Part shown: piece by piece, positions 1 through 11,410 of the stretch
How positions within the stretch are numbered: position 1 is the first letter of the stretch
Layout: the number at the start of each line of letters is the position of its first letter
Source of the DNA: Phlebotomus papatasi
Taxonomy: Eukaryota; Arthropoda; Insecta; Diptera; Psychodidae
Assembly: GCF_024763615.1 (NCBI RefSeq)
Contig: NC_077222.1
Location: forward strand, 27,156,001-27,220,000
Direction of reading: 5' to 3'
DNA: 64,000 nucleotides
Position numbers and translations under genes: made by a program
The notes under the pieces: model-generated
What the model was told of the DNA's origin: nothing
Database searches by the model: none
The model's input: only the letters and a program-made list of their open reading frames with translations

Positions 1-418
1 AAACTGTGGGTGATTTTAAGCGCATATACCGTTTTATGATAGAGCTGTGTAATTCAGCATAATTTTAACCGCTTTGTGATTGAACTGTCTGTGTTTGTGA
101 ATTTTTAGATTCTGATATAGAAAAATGATTTTATTATTTTTTATACTTCTAATTTTTTTAGGCAAAACCTTTTCGAAAAACAAACTACAATATTCATACA
201 GCTCATACATAATATTTTTCATTAGATTGAAAATTATTATTCATTGGTATTGTCAGAAAATTGATTTAATTTTTAGGGCTTTTTGACCCTATCGCTCAAA
301 AATGCACTGAATCAGATTCTATTTAAAGTCAGATGTAAGATGTTTCATTGATTTTGTTTATCGGTTAAATTTTTATTGTTGATTTTCGGTCCGTAAAAAA
401 TGTCTCGTCGTTAAAGGA
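1..418. mobile_element. Right part of a TTAA-flanked piggyBac-like MITE (family B), cut by the window edge
   Basis: The stretch from about 120 to 418 matches 43560-43916 closely, including the end CGTCGTTAAAGG(G/A) followed by TTAA at 419-422. The 43 kb copy is complete and shows CCC...GGG ends with TTAA on both sides, the hallmark of piggyBac-like insertion. No coding capacity is seen. The left end lies outside the window. Confidence 0.7.
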
Positions 419-422
419 TTAA

Positions 423-917
423 GCTGTACGCATTTTGAGAATATCTTGAAGTGTTTTTTTTTTTTAATTTTTTGCTTGAGCTGTAATATGAACCATTGAA
501 TGCTCACGATGTGGGTATCTTGAGAATGTTTTGGAACTGAAACTTACTATCTCATACCATTTGAGCTCCTAAACTAGAGTACAGCAAATAATGTGCTAGG
601 TGTTTGTGTAAATATCGGGAACTGGTCAAAATAGGTCTCATGACCTAAGACCTGGGTAAGGGGGGTTAGGGAAGGGGGGATACAAAAAAAAAGCTCCTAA
701 ACTATTAAAAATCATTGGATTGTAGATATTATTCTCTTTAATTTCGAGCAATTAAAATAGAAGAATTAATAGAATAATAAAATAGTGCAATTGCCCAAAA
801 ACTCCAAAAGCACGAAACAAGTATATATTGAAGGGAATGCGTTCGTAGACGTTCTGCAAGCGACTTAGAAGATTCTTTTAATACGAGACACAACAATGAT
901 TACATTTTACTAATAAC
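423..917. other. No gene or clear repeat seen
   Basis: AT-rich sequence with a G-rich patch around 650-680. No convincing reading frame, splice pair or terminal repeat was found. Confidence 0.5.
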
Positions 918-2228
918 ACTGTGCAACACGTTGTGGGTGTCTTTGACGAGAGTGCCAAAACTTGTTAGAGGGTCATTTAAGGACCTCAAATCTGCAATCC
1001 GTTTGTCCGGGTCACTTCTAGATTTTTTTGGAAAAGCATTTTTTATTTTTTACTGTTTTATAAAATTCAAAAATTCATATCTCCGGTTCTAATTATCCGG
1101 TGGTAGTCATATAAAGCTAAACTGACGCGTAATTTCATCCTCTATAACTTTTGTGAACATATCAAAAACCTACGATTAAATGAAGTATATTTTTTAAAGA
1201 TTTTTTGAAAAAGGGTACCTAAAATGGTACATTTTTCTGTGTTTTTTTCATCTTCTAGTAATTTTCCCACTTTAATAGAGCATTTTATATGTCAAATAAC
1301 TATGCCTAAAAATTAGAGAATTTAATATTCTTTCATATCTTTTTGGTTTAAATTTTCTATCCTAATTCGTTTATTCACAATAATTTATTGAAAATAAAAT
1401 GCATTATTATAAAAATAAAATCTCTTATTATATATAAGTATTTGGTATCTTTGTCTAACCTACTGAAGAGCATTCTCTTTTGCACTCTCACTTACACATT
1501 TCACATAAAAAGAGGCGAAATGAAAAAAAGAGACGTATATAGAAATAAAGAGAGAAGAATAGTTTTTTGGCACTCATAACAGATATTCTTCTCTCTCTAT
1601 TTCTAAATACGTCTCTTTTCTTTCATTTCACCTCTTTTTATATGAAATGTGTAAGTGAGAGTGCAAAAGAGAATGCTCTTCAGTAGGTTAGACAAAGATA
1701 CTAATATAATTATATATAATAAGAGATTTTAATGCACTTTATTTTCAAGAAATTATTGTGAATAAACAAATTAAGATAGAAAATTCAAACCAAAAGAAAA
1801 TGAAAGAATATTAAATTCTCTAACTTTTAGGCATAGTTATTTGAGATATAAAATGCTCTATTAAAGTGGGAAAATTACTAGAAGATGCAAAAAACACAGA
1901 AAAATGCACCATTTTAGATGCCCTTTTTCAAAAAATTTTAAAAAAATATACTTTAATTTCATCGTAGGTGCTTGATATGTTCACAAGAGTTATAGAGGAT
2001 GAAATTACGCGTCAGTTTAGCTTTATGTGACTACCACCGGATAATTAGAACCGGAGATATGAATTTTTGAATTTTATAAAACAGAAAAAAACAAAAAATG
2101 CTTTTCCAAAAAAATCTAGAGGTGACCCGGACAAACGGATTGCAGATTTGAGGTCCTTAAATGACCCTCTAACAAGTTTTGGCACTCTCGTCAAAGACAC
2201 CCACAAAAAGGTAAATTTTGTCGCACCG
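918..2228. mobile_element. Foldback element: 1.3 kb inverted repeat
   Basis: Two arms of about 640 bp are inverted copies of each other over their whole length, for example GGGTGTCTTTGACGAGAG at 935-952 and its complement near 2186-2203, and the CTCTCACTTACACATTTCAC block near the centre. Only about 30 bp separate the arms (around 1560-1590). Outer ends are CACTGTGCAAC and its inverse, GTCGCACCGTG. I could not find a convincing target duplication, so the superfamily is open. Small frames inside the arms are mirror images and not genes. Confidence 0.8.
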
Positions 2229-2276
2229 TGTAAATATCTCAACTCAATACAATTTATTAATTATTGCAATTCTTAC

Positions 2277-2848
2277 CTTTGGAACGGCCCCCTTTTTAAA
2301 ATATTTTTCATTTTCTTGCCATGCTTTTGCGGATCAAAATCTTTTCCTCAAACTGCAAAATCACATACGGTTGCTTTTGAAGATATTTCCTTCAATTTCC
2401 AAGTGGTGCTTCCAAACTTTCTGAAATTTAATCAGATCGGAAACTGTAAATATAATAAAATTTTAGTAAATATAAGTTCCACTACTCATTTTAATTAAGT
2501 TTAGTCGAAAGGAAAAGACAGTAGAAATTTTTAAACGAATTTTGCTAAAGCGCCCTTCTACGCCACTGGTCAAACGTTCTCATTTTTCACCATAAAGAGA
2601 TGCATTCACATTTTAGCCAAAAAATGCGTCAAATCGAGTTGTTACACGCAGTTTGAAATCACAGACGCATGGATTATGAAATTGGCTTCCTTATAGTACA
2701 TAAATTGCTTAGCCAAAGTAAAGAAAACGTGCGTGTAACAACTTTAAATGAGACTCCCACCACCTTCAAACACTCACCTGTAGAAAGACAATTTTAAGGG
2801 ATTGTTTCTAAATTTCCTCCTGCAGTATTCCTCCAGACAATCCATCAT
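2277..2848 (-). CDS. Candidate two-exon gene start, with an in-frame stop
   Basis: On the minus strand, two adjacent ATGs (2848 and 2845) open a frame starting MMDCLEEYCRRKF that runs 71 bases to a textbook donor (CAG then GTGAGTG, intron from 2777). A possible second exon begins at 2420 after TTTCAG; its phase joins correctly and continues ...TTWKLKEISSKATVCDFAV, then meets TGA at 2348-2350. Beyond the stop the same frame reads GKDFDPQKHGKKMKNILKRG up to a donor at 2276 (GTAAGA). The upstream stretch 2880-3060 is richer in G+C than its surroundings, as a promoter might be. I do not recognise the protein. It may be a short real gene, a pseudogene or chance; the stop argues for decay. Confidence 0.2.
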
Positions 2849-3323
2849 TGCATCCACGGCACGCACCTTATTGTTTTTTCACTAAATTTGCACGATATTA
2901 TTAAAAACAGATTCGCAAACATTTTCGCGCAAAACTCCAACTGACGTTTCTTGCTTGCTCCGATTGACGCGAAATTTCAGTTTCGCAGACTAGCCGCAAT
3001 TTATGGCGCTGTCTCAAAAATAGCGCCAATACCAGAATTTCAAATATATTTGTACTGCGTGACGCCTCCCTGCCCAAAAGTCATGCTCTGTGATATCGGC
3101 TGAGATTCTTTACAATCTCAGCTTTTGTGATTCAAGTTGAAATGCGACCTCGTCAGTTCGGGTTCAAAGTTTACATGAACACGTTTTCACTTTCGTAAAG
3201 TATGTACACGTTAAGATTGTACCCAAGAATAATGCTTTAAAATGAAGTCTGATATTAAAAAAAAAGAAAAAATATTTTTTGAAACTTTAATTTATTGTAG
3301 AATTATTAAAGTTATTAGTTTTT
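2849..3323. other. Possible promoter region, one hairpin
   Basis: Higher G+C around 2890-3060 upstream of the candidate minus-strand start. A perfect 9 bp hairpin, GCTGAGATT at 3099-3107 with its complement at 3114-3122, is also present. Nothing else was recognised. Confidence 0.3.
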
Positions 3324-3431
3324 TTATTGAAGTATTTGATTGGCGAAATCTCGAATCTTCTTTATGAGTCCTCCCATCAAGGTCTGTACAAAAGCATCAC
3401 CGCGGTTCTTGGTTGTTTCATTCCATTTTTT
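3324..3431 (-). pseudogene. Tc1/mariner (DD37E-like) transposase, C-terminal scrap
   Basis: The last 35 or so residues of a minus-strand frame (LRKKWNETTKNRGDAFVQTL and onward to a stop at 3324) resemble the C-terminus of the DD37E transposase at 15936-16935, which has RKWKKVVRDRGDDHVQSL at the same distance from its end. Upstream in the frame the likeness stops. No catalytic region or terminal repeat is preserved, so this is a remnant of an old insertion. Confidence 0.5.
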
Positions 3432-3984
3432 TCTTAAAGTCCCCGATGTTCTCGATCTCGACATATTTAGACGGTTACGATGTTCGGATTCGGATCCAAG
3501 GCGTTCCAAGGCAAGATTCCTCTTGTTCAGTAATAACCTTTCGAAGAGACAAAGCCACTCCAAAGCCAAGCCAAACCTATTCGAAAATCTACCGGAAGCC
3601 TAAAGTGCAAGTACATATACCCGCCGCTTTAGCGCTGATTGTTCTGCCATTTCGAATTTCGATATTCTTGACACTTCAATCGTCAACAATGTCAGCAACG
3701 TACAAACGTTTGCTGCAAAGTGAATTTTTAGGTAGTTTTGTGGAATTCCAGGATGGCAGAACATTTTAATTGCAATTTCATTCAATAAAATGCCCTTTTG
3801 ATGAACTTGCTCACTTTTGTGTAACTCCTCGTTTTAAACGTTCGAACTTCCAACGGGTTTTTAGATAAGTTCTCTTTGATATACCTTCGAATCGGTAAAG
3901 GAAAAACCTCAACCGGAGAGAGCTCTCAAATCAGGATGGTTATTACTGAACGAGAGGAATCGGAATTTGATTCAGCCACCTGTA

Positions 3985-4070
3985 GGGGAATTCTGTAATT
4001 TTCGTAGCATTGTCATGCGTGAGTTCGAAACCTGACAATGCCATTCGAGATTTTTTTGTCATATCATATG
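3985..4070 (+). repeat. Partial copy of the GGGGAATTCTG MITE
   Basis: TA followed by GGGGAATTCTGTAA at 3983-3998, then a diverged CATTGTCAT-rich segment, corresponds to the left end of the complete element at 58350-58570. The right end is not recognisable here. Confidence 0.45.
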
Positions 4071-4640
4071 AGTTCGAAAATGCAATTCATTGAATTCGGT
4101 CGCACCTTGCCCTAGCTCTGCCCTGACCCGAGGTATAAATGAAAATAAATTGACCGGACCATATCTTCGGTGTTTATGCCCTAGACACACTTACGACTTA
4201 AGACGAGAGACGGCTTAGTGGAAAATGATGGAAATGCACTTTAACCATTATTTCTAATATAATTACGCTAAGCCGTCTCTCGGATAATCCTCAAGTCTGT
4301 CAAAGCCCTTATGAAGCGATTTCGATGAAATTTTAGTTTTTTACATCTGAGATCGAGATGTTTCTGATGATAGGTCGCATCCGTCCGTACTTCACAACAC
4401 TGTACCCCAACCCCACCCTTACTATATATCAAATTGACCGGACTCTACCTCTATTGTTAATTACCGATTTCACCGATTTCAATTAACTTCTTTTTCTTTC
4501 GTTGACCACCGATACTCAAACTATTTAAAATAGAAAATAGTCAGTGATAAGCCCAGATAAGCTTATGGTAGCTGAGATTCTTTACAGGTGACTTCGGAGG
4601 TGCTTGAAAATTCGATTGTGATTAGATTCTCACACTAGTG
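4050..4640 (+). repeat. Dispersed repeat R2, copy 1
   Basis: Two blocks, around 4130-4175 and 4310-4600, align with 33770-33880 and 34020-34200, sharing TTGACCGGACTCTA, GATAAGCCCAGATAAGC and TTATGGTAGCTGAGATT. The TTA-flanked MITE at 4177-4308 sits between the blocks in this copy only. No coding content was recognised. Confidence 0.6.
4177..4308. mobile_element. TTA-flanked MITE, short copy
   Basis: Starts TGCCCTAGACACACTTAC directly after TTA (4174-4176) and ends in the degraded inverse just before TTA (4309-4311). Inner arms pair well around GAGAGACGGCTTAG and CTAAGCCGTCTCTC. The left terminus is nearly identical to the element at 6050-6294 and close to that at 22916-24079. It is inserted in repeat R2. 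Confidence 0.75.
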
Positions 4641-5115
4641 AAAATGAAAGGATCACCGGGGATCTTTTGAATGTATCCTTGTTTTGACACTTATTTAACT
4701 CCGGAAAAAACGGAAATATGAAAAATTTTCTTTCGTGATAAATGAACATACAAAATTTGAAGAGATACTAGTGATACTTTCGAAGAATTAACCCTCTAAC
4801 GGTGTTTTCTTTAATATCCAAAAAAGTAGTTAAATAATTTTGTCTACGGTAATTAATGGTCCACTGAACTCAAAAATACCATCCATTCTTCATTATTTCT
4901 TTCCGTTTGGGCGCCAGGTGAGAAAAGGTAAAGACCGCCTCCAGGCGGTCATATCCGTTTAAGGCATAAAAAGACTGAAATATTTTAATTGAAAAATAGT
5001 GAACAAATAGTAAAATAAATTAATTTTAAACGTTTTTTATGGATGAATGTTCTATGATTATCTAAGAAATGATAATTTTTAAGAAAAAAACGTTTATAAT
5101 TTTTATAATTAGACG

Positions 5116-5352
5116 TTAATGAAGCTCAAGGTGTTTCAATGAGACTGATTTTAAACTAATAGGTCGCAGGCTAGGTATGAAAACGCCACCTTCTTGTATA
5201 ATTTGAAGGTCCTTTGAAATACATTGCTCATCTTCTGGTTTTATTTCACGATCTGGGGCATTAAAGGACGAATTAGGGAACTCATCATCACTGTTGAAGT
5301 CTGCTTCTTTATCAATTTCGCTTAATTCACAGAAATCGACCATTTTACTCAC
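5116..5352 (-). CDS. Acidic 78-residue frame inside the piggyBac-like element
   Basis: Starts MSKMVDFCELSEIDKEADFN and stays rich in Asp and Glu for about 43 residues, then turns neutral to a stop. piggyBac transposases usually open with an acidic, poorly conserved region of this kind, and the frame lies inside a TTAA-bounded element. It is absent from the short family A copy. It could be the surviving N-terminus of the element's transposase, but no conserved piggyBac motif is present, so this rests on context and composition only. Confidence 0.3.
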   Translation of the reverse strand: MSKMVDFCELSEIDKEADFNSDDEFPNSSFNAPDREIKPEDEQCISKDLQIIQEGGVFIPSLRPISLKSVSLKHLELH

Positions 5353-5394
5353 TCTGGACAGTCTTCGTGTAATCTCAATTGCTTTCCATGATTA

Positions 5395-5760
5395 ATATAT
5401 TATTATTATTATTATTATTATTATTTATTTCAATCAATACCAATAGGGTCCGCCCCTCTTACATGGTTTGAAGAAGAAAGAAATTTAGGAAAAAAAATGA
5501 CAGAAAAAAAAAGAAAAAGAAGGAAAAAGAAAAATTAATTTAGCCTGATCCAGTCTGGTAGAATCTAGCGATGCCGATCAAAGATGATCTGGCATGCAAA
5601 GGAAGGGAGTTGAACAAGACAACCCCGTCGACAAAAATAGTTCGCGATAGCTGGTTAGAGTGAGCTCTCGGCACCAAGAGTCCCCGAACCCTGGCAGAGG
5701 CCCCAGGAATCAGAAGTGAGGTCAAGTAGCGCGGACGACCCGATGAAATCAGATATATAG
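5395..5760 (-). mobile_element. 5'-truncated non-LTR retrotransposon, 3' end
   Basis: On the minus strand a frame at 5540-5725 reads RVRGLLVPRAHSNQLSRTIF then VDGVVLFNSLPLHAR before a stop. This matches in style the C-terminal end of many non-LTR retrotransposon polyproteins, where a VPR...(F/W)NSLP motif closes the protein. A short A/T-rich 3' UTR follows and ends in an (ATT)n tail at about 5398-5425, as in non-LTR elements with microsatellite tails. The 5' break falls close to the (TA)n tract. It lies inside the family A element, so it inserted later. Confidence 0.6.

Positions 5761-5763
<3 letters not shown>

Positions 5764-5828
<65 letters not shown>
5764..5828. repeat. (TA)n microsatellite
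   Basis: About 32 uninterrupted TA units next to the truncated 5' end of the non-LTR fragment, inside the piggyBac-like element. Confidence 0.95.
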
Positions 5829-5829
<1 letters not shown>

Positions 5830-6049
5830 CAAAATAGTAATATATTTTACTAGAACAACCAAAACAATTAAATAAAAAAATCAGTAATTTTTGAAAATTT
5901 TACCCTTGACCCGATAAGATCGCCCACAGGCGGTCTTCCTTTTTTTCTTCTAAAATTCTTACTTCTAGTTTTTCACACTTATCAATTGAAATATACAAAC
6001 TAGAATAGCATATCTTTCAGAAAGTAACACTCTTACTACAGTTAGATTA

Positions 6050-6294
6050 TGCCCTAGACACACTTACGACTAAAGTCCAGAGACGACTAAGCTCGTTCAT
6101 AGCCAAGTCAGTTCCTGACACACTACGAACGAGGCTTCACATTTTCTGGTACGCATAAAACAAAACTTTCGTGGGTTTTTATGCAGTGTGGATACCAGTG
6201 AAGGCTAAGCCTCATTTGTAATGTGTCAGGAACTGACTTGGCTATGAACGAGCTTAGTCGTCTCTGGACTTTAGTCGTAAGTGTGTCCAGGACA
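6050..6294. mobile_element. TTA-flanked MITE, palindromic copy
   Basis: TTA on both sides (6047-6049, 6295-6297). Arms of about 75-80 bp are nearly perfect inverted copies, starting TGCCCTAGACACACTTAC and TGTCCTGGACACACTTAC. It is inserted within the family A piggyBac-like element; the 15 kb copy lacks it. Its termini match 4177-4308 and 22916-24079, and the last of these holds transposase fragments. Confidence 0.88.
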
Positions 6295-6559
6295 TTACTT
6301 TAAAACAATCTTTTTTGTACTTGAAAACGGAAAATGTCGCGAGCGACATTTTGTTGTTTTTTCTCTGACCTGTCACACAAAACTGAAGATTGTAAGCAAA
6401 CGAAAGGTCAAAATGAGTTCAACTTCAGAAAATAAGTTAGTAAGACTATAACTGAGGACACTGTAGATATTTCAACTTCAAATAAGTAATATTATCGCAG
6501 TAAATGCGATTTATAGAATGACCGCCTGGAGGCGGTTTTACCCGTTAGTAGAGGGTTAA

Positions 6560-7946
6560 ATATGATCCATTTTGATGTTTTTATTTTTACCAGTACAGGG
6601 CTTTCAGGAAAATTACAAAATTTGCTAAAAAAAATTATTAAATATTAAAAATATTTTAATTATATCTGGAAAAAAGAAATTCCGCTTCAGACAATTTTGA
6701 AAATAGGTTCACCTCCCTAATTTTGTATTTTATGGTTCTATCTTTTCTTTAAATTGTCATTACTATGTGGCCTTATTCATCCTAAAAGAAGCCTTTCTCT
6801 TTTTTTTATGCAAACTCTTCTGGGATAATGAAAGAGTTGATGCTGGTTGATGCAGTATTCAGATGTTGAGTTGGTAAATTATTTGAAAAATGAGCTTTCT
6901 CTCTCACTATCAGTGTCACTGTTTAAGAGACCGGCATAATAAGGTGGTAGTTTTCATTTTGTCCTCTTTCTCTGTAATTCATAAATAAAGTATCATGTCT
7001 CAGAACGGAAATACCTCATTTTCCATTCAACTTTCTTGAATAAAAATGTAAAAGAATCAAAAGGCGCACAATGCGGGAAGGATTTTGAATTAATTAGGGC
7101 AGGACATTTTGCATGGATTAAAGGATCTGTGTAGCATTTGAGGGACATTCTTTCTCATAAACAAAAATCCCATTGTTCCGTTCTATTATATATATATTTT
7201 TTTATTATGTTTGAAAAAAGTTGAAAAAGAAAGTCAAGGAAAAGGGATGAATGTGTGGGTGGTTAAAAAAATGTATGGCAAAAATTTTGATATAGCAGGA
7301 AAAAGACAATAACTTCATTCTCAGATTTCAATGCTTTGGGTTATTTTCATGGGATTCTTGTAGATGAAAATTCCTCAGTGTAAGATTATTGAAAGGCATT
7401 TTTGAATCACATCCCCATGTCCCTTTACCATATCAACCACCACGATGTGGAGGAATGAAGTAAATAATAGACTTTTATTGCTCGAACTCCGCAGAGAGGG
7501 ATTTATATTATTTGTCAGGTGTTTGACTCTTTGAAACGTACACTTTCACCCGAAAAAGATATTTTTTACATATATTTGTTTTCCTATCCGATCACAGCTA
7601 GAGGCCAAACAGTTAGAGATAGCGGCTTGGGGTCTTTGGGGAGAGTTGGCAGTTCCTTCTTAAATCGACTCAAGATATATAACCCACCTCTCTCTAACGA
7701 ATCTTGAGATTTGGATGTATAGGGGCATGTTCCGTTCATATACAAAAATGTCTTTGAGTCAATGAATCCTGTGTTTTCAAGGTCAAAGTTTAATCACCTC
7801 TTAAACGCACATTTTTCAACGGATTGAGGCTTGTATTTATTCATTTAAAAGGTATTTGAATGCTTGGTCAGTTTAAACTAATTCCAAGTGGCAAAGGCAT
7901 AGTGACGATACACAACATTCAATATCGTTGTTGCTAGTGACAAAAA
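6560..7946. other. No gene seen; one short dispersed-repeat match
   Basis: AT-rich unique-looking sequence. Around 7595-7630 the phrase AGAGGCCAAACAGTTAGAGA belongs to dispersed repeat R1 (20 kb, 39.7 kb, 44 kb, 46 kb). No other structure was recognised. Confidence 0.4.
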
Positions 7947-8021
7947 CGGGATTTTAGCTTTCGGGATTTAACGTTCAGGATTTTGGCTTTTGGGATTTTT
8001 GCTTTCAGGATTTTGACCGGG
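7947..8021 (+). repeat. 15 bp tandem repeat, five units
   Basis: Five consecutive 15 bp units resembling CGGGATTTTAGCTTT, each with two to four differences, lie just upstream of the inverted repeat at 8052. Confidence 0.75.
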
Positions 8022-8051
8022 ACCCATTATGGAAACATAAGATAATATACC

Positions 8052-8548
8052 CGATATCTACAAGATTTCTTGGTAGTCATCTTGATTTGACGTTTCTGTC
8101 CGCCATTTTGAATAACTGTCAAAACTAAGAACTCATCCGATTGAATTGAAATTTTAGTATGCTTTAGAGATAATGTCAAGACCTTTTCAGAGTGTATCTG
8201 TGTTCTGATCTAGGTAAAGTTATTACCTAGAAGATTATGCAAGACTAAATTAATATATAAAATAAAAGTCTCAATTAATTTAATTTAAATACTTATAATG
8301 AGTTATTTCTTTTGGGCCCCAAATATTCGAGAATAAAAAATAAAGACAACAGAAATATGAGTATCCTTTTATTATAAATTTTGAGCATCTGTATCTAAGT
8401 AATTGCTTGACCTAGATCGAAGCTCAGATACGTTCTGATAAGATCATGATTTCAACTCAATCGGACGAGTTTTAGGTTTTGACAGTTATTCAAAAAGGCG
8501 GACAGAAACTTCAAATCAAGATGGTGACTACACCGTCTTATAGATCTG
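8052..8548. mobile_element. MITE-like inverted repeat, about 500 bp
   Basis: Arms of roughly 150 bp face each other: CATCTTGATTTGACGTTTC at about 8079 and its complement near 8505-8525, continuing through TGAATAACTGTCAAAAC on both sides. The centre (about 8220-8390) is AT-rich and unpaired. Identity between arms is around 80 percent by eye, so the element is old. No clear target duplication was seen. Confidence 0.65.
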
Positions 8549-10964
8549 AGAATTTTAACGATTTTAACTTTAGATGTGAAAACCTTTCGTTATCATTTAT
8601 GTTGATTTTTTAGTATTCATTTAAAAGTGTTCATTTAATAAGGGCATAAAATTGAAAATAATTCAAAAGCATTGAAATTTAGCTTATCTCAAGGACATTT
8701 TTACTCAAGAAAAGCTCTTTTACTGACTTGGAAAGTCTTTTGTTGAATCTTATGAGCTGTCCAAAAAAGTTTAGAATCTGGATTAAAGTAGATTAATGGT
8801 GAATTTTTTAAACAATCAGAGCATAAAATCTAAAGACTTGAAATGCAATTTTGCTACAATGTGATAGGATTGCTTTTCAGTTTTCTCAATATACCTAAAA
8901 TGGTAAAAATCGTTTCACCATTCAATTTTACGAATTTTTGAAAGAAACTTCGCAAAACGCTTTTGATACTTTTTTTTATTACCATCCTACAATTTTCTTC
9001 AGTGAAAAAGTTTCTTGGTGTTTTTAGTAAGCCTTCAGCTTACGAATTTCGCTAAATTCATCAAAATTGGATTAGATCTAAATTAGATTTTTAAATACAA
9101 GAAAAAATTTAATTTATGAAAAATTTACACTTTTTAACTGATATTTTCCGATAATCTTCTGATCAAGCAATGCTAATTTAGAACAGAAAACTTGAAAAAA
9201 AATCTTCCAATAAAGTTTCAATGGAAAGTTGAAGTTACTTTTAATCCAGGGAGGTAGAGAGTTTAATAAAAAGTGAGTCTGTAAAAATCTATGGAAAAAT
9301 GAAAGTGGTTACTTCCCTGTTTTGATCCCTTTTTCTTAAAAAGGCTAATATTAAATGTCCCAAAAACTAAATAAGAAAACATCTTCAGCTATCACATCAG
9401 AACCATATAAAATCATCAAAATTGGATTAAACGAACTCGTACCGATTTTTCAAGTGAAGTCTAAAGCTTTCTTGGACCAAGATCGTTTCTTTTGTAACGC
9501 CATTCTTAAGCTTTAATGCACTTTGTTCCGAGAAAAACTACTCAAATCTATAAAATTTTTTCTTTACCTTTGTCTAAGTTCGACAAAATCGTTATAATCG
9601 ATACAGAAATGTATCAAAAAACAGAACTTCTCCAAAGAATTGTTCTTGATGGATTTTTTCAAAGTATCAAAAAATTTATGTTACATGGTAAAGGATTTTA
9701 TTGAGTTTTCAAAGGCTCAAAATTAGAATTACTGTATTAAAATTGATTTTTTTTTGCTATTTTTCGTAATAACTCTTGTACTTTGCGTTAGAAAAACGCT
9801 TCTTCAGGCTATGATCATCCAAAAGTCTTCTCAAATACTAATTTATATAATTTCAAAATTCTTCCCTGCTTACTAAAATCTTGGTTCTTGCCAAGTGGTT
9901 ATGAACGATTTATTAAGTTTAATAAAGGCCCTGGGGTTACATTTCAGGTGATTCAAAATGAATTCCAATCAGTTTGTATCGCTAATCAACCCTTTAATCC
10001 TGACAATTAAAACAAAAGTGATTTTGTTGTGTAGCATCTGCGAGTTACGAATTCGAGTATTCTACAAAGCTGACACGCCTTGCTACCATTTGTCTGTGGT
10101 AAAAGTAAAAGCCACTGGATTCCACATAGTTTAAAAATGTGAATGGGACATAAGCACGATTCACATGAAGAATTCCTAATTTTCCTACACAGAATTTATT
10201 TTTTCTGAAGCGATTTAATGTGCTAATGTTACATGAATCTGTAGAAAAACTAGTTTCAATATTGCCATGAAAACTTTTTCCTGGGAAATGCCCAGAAACT
10301 TTCAATTTTATGAAAGTATTTGAATAACTCGATTTTTTCACAAAATATCTGTTTTTAGCCAAAATACATGTAGAAAAAAGTTCATCGTAGCAGAAAATCT
10401 CTTTCTCATTTCGTCGAGGAAAACTTTTAGTATAAGCAGAAGGGAAAAAAATGTGGAATCTTCTTTTAGGAATTATGCAGAGATATGTTTGAAGGAGAAC
10501 TTTTTAATATTCAGCAAATCCCATTCTTTCTAGACACTTCCCTTTCCACGTGATCCATTGTACATGAAGAATTATCCTGGGATTTTGAGTATCTTTTTCT
10601 CTTTTCCTATTTGACGAAAATCGCATTTAAATGTTTTGAGATGCTGACTTTCAAGTGAAGAGTGTTTGCTTATGCGGCGCATTTATTTAGTCTATTTAGT
10701 CTTGGTGGAAATGGAACCATCAACAGTTTTTTTATCCTTCTTTCTATTCTCGGAAAGCACGTACAAGTCTAACGATTTATATGAAAATAAGTGATTAGAA
10801 TTCGTTTTTTCACGAATTGAAAAAGTGTTCTGTGGAAGTGTCAAGTAGTCTGTATCTGTATATTTTTTTGTGTTTTATGTTTTATTTCAAAAGATTGCAA
10901 AAAAGGTTTTTTGGGATAGGATGTTGAACGTTGAAGTAATTACTTTGTCAGCTCTAAAAATCAA
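8549..10964. other. No gene or repeat recognised
   Basis: About 2.4 kb of AT-rich sequence. Short frames here (for example 10045-10362 minus) show no domain, splice context or codon bias that I would trust. Confidence 0.4.
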
Positions 10965-11070
10965 ATGTAAGTAACAAGCATTCTTATGTGGTTACCGACG
11001 GAATATTTGTATTGTGAAAAAACCGGTGAGCGTCGGAGATATAGGGCAGCTCAGAAAAACAACGATTCTT

Positions 11071-11112
11071 CCCAAAGCTTTCGGCTCAGTCTCCAAGCCT
11101 TCCTCAGTGGTC
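11071..11112 (-). ncRNA. Hammerhead-ribozyme-like motif, left arm
   Basis: Mirror copy of the motif at 11411-11452, read on the minus strand: CTGAGGA, stem GGCT/AGCC, GAAA, self-complementary AGCT, then T and a 3 bp helix I. See the right-arm entry for detail and the caveat. Confidence 0.45.
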
Positions 11113-11410
11113 AAATCTAACAATTCCTTGCTTTGTCATATGGTCTAGGGATGCACAGGGCATGGGATTTTGAGGGAACTGTACTTTAATTTCTAATATT
11201 TTGCTAATTTTGTGGCAGTTTATAATATTTTAGCTTCACTCTTTTTGGTTTTCTTTGTGAGAAAACAAAGAAAACCAAAAGAGTGAAGCTAAAATATTAT
11301 AAACTGCCACAAAATTAGCAAAATATTAGAAATTAAAGTACAGTTCCCTCAAAATCCCATGCCCTGTGCATCCCTAGACCATATGACAAAGCAAGGAATT
11401 GTTAGATTTG

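Larger units (their letters stand above)
4792..6555. mobile_element. piggyBac-like element (family A), long copy with nested insertions
   Basis: Bounded by TTAA (4788-4791 and 6556-6559). Its left end is CCCTCTAACGG; its right end is CCGTTAGTAGAGGG, differing from the inverse by a small insertion. The first 170 bp and last 650 bp match the 523 bp copy at 15245-15767. The middle differs: an acidic frame (5116-5352), a truncated non-LTR retrotransposon, a (TA)n tract and a TTA-flanked MITE. Hairpins GACCGCC/GGCGGTC lie at 4933-4950, near 5920-5940 (imperfect) and near the right end. CCC...GGG termini and TTAA are typical of the piggyBac superfamily; no recognisable DDD transposase core remains. 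Confidence 0.8.

Noticed and set aside
2045..2498. Overlapping frames of 65, 68 and 143 residues at the right end of the foldback element
   Set aside because: They run through a non-coding inverted arm and across its boundary.
9781..9812. A fourth hammerhead-like string on the minus strand (CTGAAGA then a GCGTT/AACGC stem)
   Set aside because: The base before AAA is C instead of G, so the GAAA core is missing, and no inverted repeat or duplication surrounds it.
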